Source: Dunaliella salina
Lineage: Eukaryota; Chlorophyta; Chlorophyceae; Chlamydomonadales; Dunaliellaceae
Length of the DNA: 11,912 bases
Assembly (NCBI GenBank): GCA_002284615.2
Contig: MU069439.1
Location: forward strand, 1,208,299-1,220,210
Reading direction: 5' to 3'
Part shown: positions 1 to 7,817 of the stretch, piece after piece
How the letters are laid out: the number at the start of each line of letters is the position of its first letter
Position numbering within the stretch: position 1 is the first letter of the stretch
Program-made: the position numbers and the translations under genes
The notes under the pieces: model-generated
What the model was told of the DNA's origin: nothing
The model's input: only the letters and a program-made list of their open reading frames with translations
The model's database searches: none

Positions 1-445
1 TAAGCGCGCTTTGACCACCGAACTTGTATTTTGTACTGCCTCCGCACAAACTCACGCGCATGTAGAGGCTGACCCGTCCGAAGGGCCTCCATGAACACAC
101 GACGCTTCTCTCTACAAGCTGCATCAAACCAGGGACGGCTGTGAGCGCCCCTCCAGCTGGCACGTAAAGGCCCACACATGCTTACTAGCCCAGCCATGCC
201 GACATCTCCAGCAGCTTGTATAATCATTGAACGCAAGCAGAAACAGGCCGTCTCACATGCAGACACAGGGTTCTCCTTTACAATTGCTTGCTCAAACTGA
301 GCTTGCATCTCATTGTTCCTGACAACCGCGTCCGCATAAGCCTCAGCAAGCTCAGGCCGCCACTTCAATGACAATCTACTACCACAGCCCCCAAGCTTAC
401 ACACATGCTCACCTTGCATTCCCCAGTTTGCTCCCTCCAAACTAG
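1..445 (-). CDS. Partial LINE-like ORF, endonuclease-to-RT linker region
   Basis: On the minus strand one frame stays open from about position 445 to the left edge (more than 130 codons, no stop), so it is partial. The translated text includes RPWFDAACREKRRVFMEAL (near 85-141), followed by a basic, Arg-rich run. A PW(F/W)(D/N)xxCxxxR signature is typical of the stretch between the AP-endonuclease and reverse transcriptase domains of non-LTR retrotransposons. That is family knowledge; neither enzymatic domain is visible here. Reverse transcriptase would lie left of the window. The right end, where endonuclease should precede, stops at the truncated 5' end of copy 1 on the other strand, so this looks 5'-truncated. 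No start codon is assigned. It could also be an unrelated host ORF with a chance motif. Confidence 0.5.
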
Positions 446-1670
446 CCTTTGGTAAAGCATCAGGCAAAGCAAGCCCAGAACGGTGTGGCAGACACCGAAA
501 TCCTTGGTGCAGGTCCTGGTGGAAATCCATTTACAAATATTTTCTGGTTAGCTAAGGAAAGAAAGAGTATATGCTGCAGGCACATCTATGGGTCCACCAC
601 CCACCCACAAGCTCACCTATCTCCCCAATCTCCAAGATGCTCTCAAATCCCACATGCATTCAATTAGAAGTTCTAAATACAAGCTTGGATATGCCAATGC
701 CAAAGCAGGTCACTACTCTTACTATCAAAACCTATTACTGCAAATAGAGAAAAAAACCAGCAATGCCTTCAGAAATATGCCCAACATCTCTGTACCCATG
801 AAGCGTACCATCCTGCAGTACCGCACGGGCACCCTCTACAACCAAAAACATGCAGTACGTTTCAAAAAGTCAACTGATCCATCTTGCCCCCTCCCAGGCT
901 GCCATCATTTGGACAGCGCACTACACATGCTCTCAGGCTGCCAAAATCATATCATCTCCAACATGAGAACTGAACCCCATAACATTGCAGGCAGAATGAT
1001 TACAAAAGCCCTCAGCAAATGCCCTGTAGGGGCAGGCCTGGTCTACACAGACATAGGGAGCGATTTTAAGCTTGCTCAACACAACCTCCAACTCCCTACA
1101 CATGCCTCAAACAGAACTTTACCTGCTTACTTCTTCCCTCGTAACCTTCCAGAGAGGAAAAGAGTCAACTCCAGTCGACCAGATGCTGTCTTGATCACCC
1201 CTTTTAATGCCAAACATACATCTAACGATGTTTCTCCTACCCATTCCCATCACGCTTTGCGCAGTTCCTCACTGAGGACCACCAGAACTAGTCGCATGAG
1301 GCAACCCCATGAACTTCGTGCAAATGAACGCCATGCGCACCTAATAGAAATCAAGTTCTGTGAAGACACAAGGCCAGAGCATCAGTTGAACGCGGCAAAG
1401 CAGCAGCATGCAGACCTTTGTAAAATTATTCACGCTTAAGCTTTTACAGTTCACCCTATTCTCCTGGGTATAGGTGGAACTATTTACACTGAGCATACCC
1501 TGAAGCAATTCAAACAACTAGGGTCACCAGCGTGCCACGAAGCTTGCTCAACAACTTCATGCACTTTCTGTTCAATATGCCCAGAAACTAGTCACCATCC
1601 GTCGCGCTTTTGAAAACAAGAATACTTCCCCCAGCCAGGTGCTTCTAGTAACCCTCCAGATCCACATTAG
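446..1670 (+). pseudogene. Element copy 1: RNase H tail, CCHC zinc finger, PD-(D/E)XK nuclease (decayed)
   Basis: This is the 5'-truncated C-terminal half of the element protein. It opens at KHQAKQAQ (about 452), matching the last helix of RNase H in copy B (KHHAIQND). A frameshift near 545-590 leads into a long open frame at 588-1436. That frame has a zinc finger at 885-941 (CPLPGCHHLDSALHMLSGC, two residues longer than in the other copies), a PHN motif where the others have RHN, RPD at 1176-1184 and EIK at 1347-1355, so the nuclease signature is complete. TAA at 1437-1439 interrupts the frame, which reads on through HPILLGIGGTIYTEHTL. Two more frameshifts (about 1530 and 1640) lead through LAQQLHALSVQYAQKL to the conserved end SNPPDPH and TAG at 1668-1670. 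These breaks make it a pseudogene. Confidence 0.8.
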
Positions 1671-1800
1671 CATTCTCTTTTTCATACCTTGTGGTGAAAG
1701 GGGCACAAGGCTCTTTTTTGAGTCAATGTGTCTCCTTTGCCTTAATTGATGTAAGGAGACTTTCTCTGCCTACGTAGTTTTTTCTTTTCTTTTTTTTTTA
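1671..1800 (+). other. 3' UTR and pyrimidine tail of copy 1
   Basis: Downstream of the ancestral stop, the sequence TGTCTCCTTTGCCTTAATTG at about 1729-1748, followed by GATGT, also occurs 3' of copy D. CCTTAATTGATGT and CTGCCTACGTAGTT also occur 3' of copy B on the minus strand. It ends in a T/C-rich run (about 1778-1800), which I take as the 3' end of the element. The tandem array begins immediately after it. Confidence 0.7.
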
Positions 1801-2615
1801 CTCATGAGGGCATGCAATCCCATGCGCGCTGGACGACAAGGTTGCAGCTGCAGCACCCGATGCTGGGTAACTGTACAAAACTGAGCATGCAGTTCTTCCC
1901 AAAACACCTCAGTTGGTCAGCACACAAAATTTAGGCAGATCGAGGCACACTGGGTATGAGCTTCATGGTTCGCGTATCAGGCAACCACCCTGTAGCTGCA
2001 ACACTGAACCGTTGAGAATTATAGAAAAGTGAGTATGCAGATGTCTTTGAATCACCTTATTTACTCAACAGCCAAAGTTTCAGGCAAATTCAGGTTACCA
2101 GTGTATGAGCACTCCAAGAGGGCATGCATGCATGCATGCATGGGTGAGCATGAGGCAACCATCCTGCAGCTGCAACACTGAACATGTCGAAATTAAACAA
2201 AAGTAAGTATGCAGATGTTTTTAAAACACCCCATATACCCCACAGCCAAAATTTCAGGCAAATTCACATTATTCGTATATGAGCCCTCCAAGTGGGCATG
2301 CATGCTCAGCATGGCTTGAGTGTGCAAAGGCACCCAGCCTGCAGCTGCAACACCAACACTTTTGGAATTATAGAAAATTGGGTACGCAGATGTTTTTAAA
2401 ACACCCCATATACCCAACAGCCAAAGTATCAGGCAGATCCATATTATCAGTGTATGAGCCCTCCAAAAGGGCATGCATACATGGGTGCGCAGAAGGCGTC
2501 CACCCTGCAGCTGCAAAACCGAACCTTAGAGGATTTTAAACAAGTGAGTATACATATGTATTTTAAACACCCTAAAACCCTGAAACCAAAGTTTCGGGCA
2601 AATCCAAGAAGTTCA
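1801..2615. repeat. Tandem array, five degenerate units of about 175 bp
   Basis: A unit contains, in order: TATGAGCCCTCCAAGNGGGC, ATGCATGC, CACCCTGCAGCTGCAACAC, AATTATAGAAAANTGAGTAT, GCAGATGTTTTTAAAACACC, CCATATACCCAACAGCCAAA and GTTTCAGGCAAATTCA. The TATGAGC anchors lie at 1955, 2103, 2278 and 2453, giving spacings of 148, 175 and 175 bp. A more worn first unit starts near 1803. The last unit fades after about 2615. A pure GCAT run sits at 2122-2141 inside unit 3. The unit length resembles plant-type satellites, but the array is short. Small ORFs on either strand here are by-products of the repeat. Confidence 0.85.
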
Positions 2616-3350
2616 GTCTCGGACACCCAATTTGTCGAAGTGCCTGGCAGAACAGCAAGAGCGCTGGCTTGGACAAACCCCAACTTTGAATATTTTATGT
2701 GAAAGAATTAGATTACTGAATCGAACAATAAAAGAATTAAATTGTGGTGTGCAGTTTTGGAAAGGTGTACCTTCCCGGTGAGGTTGGGTCAGTCCCTCAC
2801 TAGAACCAGGTCCTCTCGATATTGGATTATAAATAGTCAAACACATATGTGTGCCACTACCTTCATGTACTTGGCCCCCAGATTTTCCAAATTTGCTTCA
2901 GATCATTCTTCAGATAATAATTGTTACAATGTTATCACTCCCTGAGAGCTTCTATGGGCACAAGCAAATTTGTGAGTGGAAAAGTACAAGTCATTGGTAA
3001 GGTAGGCCCTGTTTACAACCAGGTAAGGGCAATTCTCGAAAAAAATTCCGATTACCCTACCTCTAAAAAAGGAACTTTGCATTACCCCACGTTGCATTTA
3101 CACTCCTGGGTGATTGGTTTTTCCGAAAATCCGATTGCTCGAGAGAAATGCTGTATTGTAAGCATGTTGTCATTGTTGTGACTTTGCAAGGATGTGCTTT
3201 AAGAATTTTGGACGAGTCAGCAGCACACCAAACGTGGGCTTCCAGAGGTGTGTTGTCATGAACTGATACTCGCAACTTGCTCCAGCTTGGTTGAGCCTGT
3301 AAGGCTCAAACTTCGCACTGCTTGAAAGCAGTTGAATCCTTTCCAAACTG
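2616..3350. other. No gene recognised
   Basis: Short ORFs of under 90 codons on both strands show no motif, no composition signal and no resemblance to the element copies. The stretch is AT-rich and carries no repeat that I could align within the window. I see nothing functional here. Confidence 0.5.
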
Positions 3351-3373
3351 AATTAATTAATTATAAAAAGATA

Positions 3374-3480
3374 GCGTCTGAAATGTTTACGTGTGCGCCT
3401 GAAGAGCGGTGCGCCTGAAGAGCGTCTGAACGTTTTGCAGACGCTGTTCAGACGCTTCAGACGCATTTCAGACGTGTCAG
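3374..3480. repeat. Palindromic cluster of GCGTCTGAA / TTCAGACGC
   Basis: GCGTCTGAA or its complement occurs repeatedly: direct orientation at about 3374 and 3422, inverse at about 3438-3444, 3449, 3458 and 3469. GCGTCTGAAATG at 3374 pairs with CATTTCAGACG near 3464, so the whole interval can fold back. The left arm also holds a perfect 16-bp tandem duplication, GTGCGCCTGAAGAGCG, at 3393-3408 and 3409-3424. It could be the remains of a small foldback or MITE-like element. No flanking target duplication was found. Confidence 0.7.
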
Positions 3481-3536
3481 GAAATTCCTGGCGATCCTGT
3501 GCCAGAGTTTCGAGCGCTGTTTTGATTTTTAGCCTA

Positions 3537-3653
3537 AAAAAAAGTGAAAAGTCTACTCTGGCACTTACCAGCGTGCATTTAGGAAATCTCAACAGTTAGA
3601 ACTGGCACTAACAGTGAGCCCCAGCAAACAAGGCTAGCTATGAGCAGCCCGGC
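3537..3653 (-). other. 3' UTR and T-rich end of copy A
   Basis: Read on the minus strand, TAAATGCACGC, a spacer, then AGACTTTTCACTTTTTTTT (down to about 3537) matches the 3' end of copy C (TTAATGCACGC ... AGACTTTTCTTTTTTC near 10868-10900). The shared end marks the border of subfamily II copies. Confidence 0.6.
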
Positions 3654-4682
3654 TAATGAGGGTCCGGCGGGTCGTCGGCCATCCGTCCGGCTGTGCGCCT
3701 CGCTGTCCTGTACGCAGCCCTCCCTGTAGCCCCCTCCCCCAAACCCCCATTGCTTATGTTACTGAATTGGATGGCATTTTTGGTGTTGAATTTTTGTTAC
3801 TTCACAGCGTGATAGTGGAGTTCTTTGGCAGCTTTGCAAGCTTTGTCTTTGGTTAGGCCAAGTTTGCAGAGGGGATCAATAGTGTAGGGATTGAAGATAG
3901 TTCCCGCAACTCCAATGAGTATGGTATGTAGTGTGACTCTGTTATTGCGGTGTGTGACCCAAAATGATCTTGTGCATAAGCTTTCCATGGTGCGTTTGTG
4001 CTGGTTTTGTGCGGTGTGGAGAGTTTGTTCGGGTATGGTGTCAGAACAAGATTTGAGCTCAATGAGGTGGATATCTGTCTCTGGGATTCATATCCTGCGG
4101 GTGATGTGTGGAGTCTCTGCCTTCAAGGGGGAAAACTATAATGTCATCAGGGCGACTGAGCTGTGTGTGTGGTGGTTGTCTTGATGGAAACAGCCAAGGT
4201 GGAATGTGTCGACGGACAGTGTTTAGAATTCCCATATCCAGAGAGCGTAGCCTCTCTGTATTACATGCATCTATAGAGACGACTTAAGATCCAAAGTCTC
4301 CTTTGCTTATTGCTTCACCGCAGATGCTGAGTGCTTGATGGTGGCGATTTATGTTCATTATGTTTATCTGTGGGTGAGTGCACCTGAGTAAGGTATGGGA
4401 GGTGCTATCAGGTGTACCACAAAGAGGGCAAAGAGAACGCCCAGGGTAGCCACTGAAGCGTCTGGCATGTTTGCCATTGTACAGGGTGTCCGTTCAATAT
4501 TTGAGGAAATTGGTTTGTCCTTTGAGGGTCACAGCTTTCATGTGCCAGAAAGCATTACTAATTTTTGAATTGGCAGTAGGGTGAGCACTGGACATTATGA
4601 GCAGGTTCTGCCAATTTCGGAATGTGCTGAGGTTTGCTATTTTTATTTGCTGAGGTTTGCTATTTTTATTTGTGTTTTTCAT
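3654..4682 (-). pseudogene. Copy A: CCHC zinc finger and R2-like PD-(D/E)XK endonuclease
   Basis: After SNAFWHMKAVT the protein reaches TGA at 4494-4496, which replaces the Arg codon of YRTGTLYN in other copies. The zinc finger CPLCGTPDSTSHTLLRC (4380-4430) has the spacing C-x2-C-x7-H-x4-C. It is followed by INRHHQAL (equivalent of the RHN motif), TAA at 4284-4286, RPD at 4146-4154 and, after a frameshift near 4070, IELKSCSDT with ELK at 4052-4060. The tail VTLHTILIGVAGTIF ends at TAA 3797-3799. The conserved terminus DDPPDPH and its TAG (3654-3656) lie in a further frame. CCHC followed by RHN, RPD and an acidic residue is the layout of the restriction-like endonuclease of R2-type retrotransposons, which nicks target DNA. 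The assignment rests on motifs only. This copy is inactive. Confidence 0.7.
4626..4671. repeat. Perfect 23-bp tandem duplication inside copy A
   Basis: Positions 4626-4648 and 4649-4671 are identical (each begins GCTGAGGTTTGCT and ends in TTTATTT). Since 23 is not a multiple of three, it shifts the frame of copy A exactly where RNase H leads into the zinc-finger region. Copies 1 and B lack it. It appears to be a private, post-insertion slippage or repair event. Confidence 0.9.
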
Positions 4683-4683
4683 G

Positions 4684-5300
4684 CATTACTTGTTTCACTT
4701 TGTCCTGGAGGTTTGAAAGGGGCAGGTTTTCTGTGTGAGAGCTAAGTGTTGTGACAGATGCAGCAAGCCAATAGAGATGGAAGAAAGGAGTTTCTGCCTG
4801 GATGAGTGAGGTGTTAGCTTCATCAGGTAACATAGCTGCTTGATGAGCAAGGGCATCTGCGCCTTCAATACCAAGGATGCCACTGTGTGATTTTACTTTG
4901 TAGAAATGAACAGGGCCTTCTAAAGCATTAATGCAGGCTACGATTTTTTTGAGCAATGGTGTATGTAAGTGCGTAAACTTATCCATGGGTTTTAGAAGCT
5001 CGTTTTTAATCTGATTAAGTACTGAAGAACTGTCAGTCGCAATTGAAGTGTGCCCTTGCTGTAGAGCTATCAAAATTGCAGCCAGCTCTGCTCTGTTACA
5101 GTATAAGTGAGACCATGGCCCTTGGGATTTATTGTGCAGGTGACAGTTTCAGAGGAGGAGATGTCTTCCGGGATGAAAAAGGATGCTCCTGCCTGCTGTG
5201 TATTGTTGTTGTCAGACTTTATGACACTGCCATCTGTATATGTTAGGTGTCGCCAGCTTAGGATCTTTGGTTGCAGGGGTTGCGGGTATGGTTGTATGTT
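4684..5300 (-). pseudogene. Copy A: RNase H domain with all four catalytic acids
   Basis: The fold starts at LTYTDGSVI, with the first Asp at 5232-5234. A frameshift near 5100 joins it to CNRAELAAIL (Glu 5086-5088), then SIATDSSSVL (Asp 5032-5034), VKSHSGILGIEGADALA (Asp 4855-4857) and the following helix. This D-E-D-D set and the KSHxGIxGxxxAD motif are diagnostic of type I RNase H, which removes RNA from RNA-DNA hybrids. In retroelements it normally follows reverse transcriptase; here it follows the IAIWN block instead. The rest of this segment (about 4684-4800) continues through FFHLYWLAASV and LQDKVKQVMHEKHK, equivalent to LHDALRKHMHSKHK in copy B. The frameshift makes this copy non-functional. 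Confidence 0.85.
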
Positions 5301-5635
5301 AGGTGTGATGGTTCTTTGTTGGCTGCAGACTTCGAAAATGTTGTGCTTGTCATGATGCAAAAGTGCAAATCTTTTTCTCCATGCGCAGGGTGCTTTAAAA
5401 AGAGGGTAGTGTTTCGATTTTCTGCAATCTGTTGGCTGCTTCTATGGTACCAGTTTCCTACCTGGATCTCTTGTTTTACATCTTCAAACCAATTTGGGTT
5501 ATTATGGAAGAGCTTTTGCTTTCCCTCATTGTTCCAAATGGCAATAAGTTGCATGTGTCTCATATTTTTTTCAGGAGGAGCAAGAGGAGTTAGGTAGGTT
5601 TGGGGTGGCTGGAATGTTAGACTTCCTGAGGGGAA
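5301..5635 (-). pseudogene. Copy A: conserved IAIWN / NPNW block of unknown function
   Basis: The frame of the methyltransferase-like domain continues after TAA 5636-5638 through LTPLAPPEKNMRHMQLIAIWN and NNPNWFEDVKQEIQ, then a Pro/His-rich linker. Copy B has the same block (LQIIAVWN, SNWLTGLKQDIREAI) directly upstream of its RNase H, so it is a real part of the protein and not noise. I do not recognise the fold. It sits where the thumb or C-terminal end of an RT would be expected, but it shows none of the RT catalytic motifs. A frameshift near 5345 connects it to the start of RNase H. Confidence 0.6.
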
Positions 5636-5930
5636 TTAGGCTAGGATTTTGGCATGGTCTGGGTAACATGTGAACCAGCGCACGTATCCTCTTTTGGTCC
5701 ATCCCATCTGGCCGGGGAGGAGCATGAAGGCAGCTGTTGGGGTAGTTGTGCTAGTGATTGAAGACAGGGCATGCATGACAAGGTAGTAGATGATTTCATC
5801 ATCATATGGAGGATGGCAAAAGGAGAAGCCTGTGAATTTGGTTCCAAACAGTGTTGGCCCCAAAAACTCTGTCTCGAGCAAAAGGACTCCAGTATGCTTT
5901 GAAGTGCATGTCGTAATCAAGGGGACTCAC
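5636..5930 (-). pseudogene. Copy A: methyltransferase-like domain, resembles PCIF1 type
   Basis: The segment reads SPLDYDMHFKAYWSPFARD then FGAN (frame change near 5848), FGTKFTGFSFCHPPYDDE (CHPPYD at 5801-5818), a helix, TPTAAFMLLPGQ and a Y.RW motif. The order FGS/FGAN, short strand, xPP(F/Y), helix, then a hydrophobic strand ending in Pro is that of class I adenine N6-methyltransferases of the PCIF1 family (NPPF motif). In this copy His occupies the place of the usual Asn, which would be expected to impair catalysis; whether that is ancestral to the family or decay cannot be told from one copy. The frame ends in TAA at 5636-5638 and then reads on. The call is by motif order only and could be wrong. 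Confidence 0.5.
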
Positions 5931-6610
5931 AAGTTTTTCTTGGGTAACTAGCGCACAGCGCGTGAGAACTGTAAGAATGTTAATTGGTGTGCGCAAAGAA
6001 TTGGGTTCTTTTATTTTTTGACTGTCTTTTCCAAGGTGGGAAGTGTACCTGTGTAGAAGACCCATAACTTCTGTTGCTTCATTTTGAACAGGGGGCTGAA
6101 TTGAAGTGTGGAGACCAGCTTGTCTGGCCGCACTGTATGCTTGGACCAGAATTTGAAGACGGTGAGGAGTGATAATGCCTGCGCATTTCCCTTTGGTGTC
6201 ATAAATGCATGCAGCTTGAGCGGTGAATGCAAGAGGGATTTTTGGTTGTTCATCAGTATCTTTGTTGGATTCAAATTTCACATATATTTGTTTGTATGAT
6301 GTCTGTATGGGGATTAGTAGTCTCGAGGTCAAAGCGTGCCTTGTTGTGCATGGGGTGGCCCTGGGTTTTGAGCCAGTGCCTGTTTGGAGGCTGTGTGGCT
6401 CCCTCAAAAGATTGACAAGTGAGGTTGCCTACAGTGTCGTTCAGCAGGTGGTGTTTGTCGTTGTGAAGAAAAAAAGTTGTCTGTATGAGATTGCTCAAAT
6501 CTGTGGACATGCTCCTTGAAATCTGGATGTTCAAGGAGCATAGAAGGTGGTTCCCAAATGGGCTGCAGCCAATTTGGCAGCTGCCAGGTGACTTTGATCA
6601 TTTCTGTTTC
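5931..6610 (-). pseudogene. Copy A: unassigned conserved region between PHD finger and MTase-like domain
   Basis: Three overlapping frames carry plausible protein in series: MIKVTWQLPNWLQPIWEPP (ends about 6470), NLTCQSFEGATQPPN to NPHTDIIQTNICEI (to 6271), then IPLAFTAQAACIYDTKGKC, AGIITPHRLQILVQAY, and EVMGLLHRYTSHLGKDSQK. The text is continuous in character (no low complexity, balanced hydrophobics), and it runs directly into SPLDYDMHFKAYW. I recognise no family. TKGKCAGIITPHRLQIL has the look of a beta-hairpin plus helix. The frame changes at about 6470 and 6270 are single indels. This is an ancestral linker or domain, now broken. Confidence 0.55.
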
Positions 6611-6616
6611 TCCTGC

Positions 6617-6797
6617 TGTCCTGGTGTGAATAATGAATAAAAATAGTGTTTACGCTTGCCCGGAGGCCGCGTGTTGTAAGGAAAGAACCTGTTAGGGAAT
6701 CCACCGACAACCCAGATTTCTCCAAGTTCTAGGTGCCAATCCTCACCCAGGGGTACGAACCGGGGACCTCTAGGGCCACCTTCCCGATGTCCTGGTG
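6617..6797 (-). mobile_element. SINE-like 161-bp insertion with 10-bp target duplication
   Basis: TGTCCTGGTG occurs at 6617-6626 and again at 6788-6797, flanking 161 bp foreign to the element. Removing the insert plus one repeat (171 bp, 57 codons) rejoins the PHD reading KRQRTRT directly to AGETEMIKVTW in the same frame, so the pre-insertion site is recovered exactly. Read on the minus strand, the insert has GGTTCGTACCC near its 5' end, which differs by one base from the RNA polymerase III B-box consensus GGTTCGANNCC. It ends in an AT-rich tail (ACTATTTTTATTCATTATTCA region, 6627-6650). A good A box is not evident and the spacing is short, so the tRNA-derived SINE call is tentative. The insertion with target duplication itself is firm. 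The insert adds an in-frame TAG (6770-6772) to copy A. Confidence 0.75.
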
Positions 6798-7000
6798 CGC
6801 TGTCTTTTTTGAGAATTTGTAAGGTGAGCGCACGAAGGGCATTCCCATGTGGACATCTGGTCTGCCTGGATGCGCTGTGATGGGGTGCAGAGGTTGTGGT
6901 GGAGTAGGCATTTCCAGTGGTATGTGCGCTGGCATGTGTCACATTGAGGCATGTCAATGGAGTTATGTTCTTCATGTTCCATGCTGGTGGGAGTCCAGCA
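6798..7000 (-). pseudogene. Copy A: PHD-type zinc finger
   Basis: The frame reads QICWTPTSMEHEEHN, then MPQCDTCQRTYHWKCLLHHN and STWECPSCAH. Ligands: one Cys at 6998-7000, Cys pair with x2 spacing from 6943, His and Cys of YHWKC, and a final W-x-C-x2-C ending at 6830. This is seven of the eight Zn ligands of a C4HC3 PHD finger, including the Trp two residues before the final Cys pair. PHD fingers typically bind histone H3 tails, so the element protein may contact chromatin (inference). Only one Cys of the first pair is visible; the second may have been lost. A frameshift near 7010 separates it from the upstream N-terminal region, and the SINE-like insertion lies just after it. Confidence 0.7.
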
Positions 7001-7533
7001 GATCTGGCGGGTATTTGGCTCCCGGGGAAGGTTTCAAGATGAGCTACTGTGAGGCCTCTTTTTCGGAAAATTGGCAGAACCCACCTTTCAATTATCATTG
7101 GCTCCCAATGAATGAGGTATTGTGATTGCGAGTGTGCGGGTGAGGTACTTTTTCTTTTCCTGCTTAGCATTTGCCAGGTAAGGATGGCTTGGATTTGAAA
7201 TTCGTACTTGAAGATGGTGTGTATGGCAGAAGGACCCTGGAACTGTGCATACCTCTTTTTATGGTCTCTCAAGTTTTTAGCATTGATGGAGTTTGTGTGC
7301 ATCGTGGGTGAACTGACCTCTGTGACTTCATTGGGGCAGGTTAGGAATTTTGTGGAGTTGCGTTTAAGCTTTTTGTGATCTGGGTTTCTGGAGTACTCTG
7401 CATTTGATGAGAGCTTCGCAAGGCTGAACTCGGTCGCTTGTTGCTGTGGCTGTCTTGGCTGGGCTAGTCTTGTTACAGGCCTCTGTTTCCGCTCAGCTGC
7501 CCTTGCAGGCGGATAAAGTGATGTAACCTGACC
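7001..7533 (-). pseudogene. Copy A: basic N-terminal region of the element protein
   Basis: One frame is open from 7533 to beyond 7010. It begins with a Pro/Gln/Arg-rich stretch (PPARAAERKQRP, AQPRQPQQQATEF), then KLSSNAEYSRNPDHKKLKR, and a first ATG at 7300-7302 starting MHTNSINAKNLRDHKKRYAQF. The text continues FKYEFQIQAILTWQMLSRKRK and YLIHWEPMIIERWVLPIF before losing frame near 7010. Coding-like text upstream of the ATG means translation may begin earlier; TAA at 7534-7536 bounds the frame and no ATG is seen between. The function is unrecognised; the basic character would suit nucleic-acid binding. Confidence 0.6.
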
Positions 7534-7608
7534 TTACCTTAATGCAGATCTGGCGGGTTTCTGCCAGCTCGCTGCTCCAGGGCACCAACGCTGTGATGAT
7601 TGTTTTCT

Positions 7609-7700
7609 TTATTCTATGGCACGCCTGGTTGTCGTAAGTTTGTGCACAAATTGCACAGAATAGGCATGGAGCTGTCGCACAAGCTTGGTAGACCTTGGAA
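7609..7700 (-). pseudogene. Fragment B': C-terminal piece of a subfamily I copy
   Basis: Minus-strand text RSTKLVRQLHAYSVQFVHKL followed by TTTRRAIE and TAA (7609-7611) repeats the C-terminal helix of copy B (KATKLARKLHAHSVLYAYKL, STRRALE). It starts immediately beyond the 3' UTR of copy B. It is therefore a second, separate copy reduced to about 90 bp, or a partial duplication. Nothing between 7537 and 7608 resembles the element coding region. Confidence 0.75.
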
Positions 7701-7817
7701 AGAAAATAAGAACTACGTAGGCAGTGAAAACACTCCCCACATCAATTAAGGAAAAGGGGATACCTAGGGCCAAGGCACCGTGTATCCTCTTCACCAAGAG
7801 AAAGCAGAAGAAAGAAG
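7701..7817 (-). other. 3' UTR of copy B
   Basis: Read on the minus strand, CCTTAATTGATGTGGGGAG followed by CTGCCTACGTAGTT (about 7708-7753) matches the 3' UTR of copy 1. It ends in a T-rich run (TTATTTTCTTT) at about 7701, directly against fragment B'. Confidence 0.75.

Larger units (their letters stand above)
3537..7537 (-). mobile_element. Copy A: longest element copy (subfamily II), RT-less multidomain
   Basis: The minus strand from about 7537 to 3537 is one decayed element of about 4.0 kb. Its reading switches frame near 7010, 6470, 6270, 5848, 5345, 5100, 4675, 4070 and 3797. In-frame stops include TAA 5636-5638, TGA 4494-4496 and TAA 4284-4286. The order is: basic N-terminal region, PHD finger, unassigned block, methyltransferase-like domain, IAIWN block, RNase H, CCHC finger, PD-(D/E)XK nuclease, C-terminal PPDPH, 3' UTR with T-rich end. 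The sense 5' limit is taken where the first open frame begins (TAA at 7534-7536 just upstream). Protein homology to copies B, C and 1 over the C-terminal half supports the joins. No segment shows reverse transcriptase motifs such as (F/Y)xDD. The one large gap in coding is a 161-bp insertion at about 6627-6787. Confidence 0.8.

Noticed and set aside
1801..2615. CRISPR-like array
   Set aside because: Units are contiguous, degenerate 175-bp repeats without unique spacers, in eukaryotic DNA.
2193..2702. Several 80-100 codon ORFs on both strands
   Set aside because: They run through the 175-bp repeat units and their repeated peptide pieces (KTSAYPIF, LKYICILT types) follow the DNA repeat.
3499..3564. 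10-bp inverted repeat GTGCCAGAGT / ACTCTGGCAC
   Set aside because: Perfect, but one arm falls in the 3' UTR of copy A and the other beyond its end; no sign of a coherent element.
3353..3599. Overlapping 68- and 79-codon ORFs with FRR repeats
   Set aside because: The Arg-rich text is produced by the GCGTCTGAA/TTCAGACGC cluster.
7528..7545. GGTAAG near the start of copy A as a splice donor
   Set aside because: Without an acceptor, an upstream exon or transcript data it is only a chance match.
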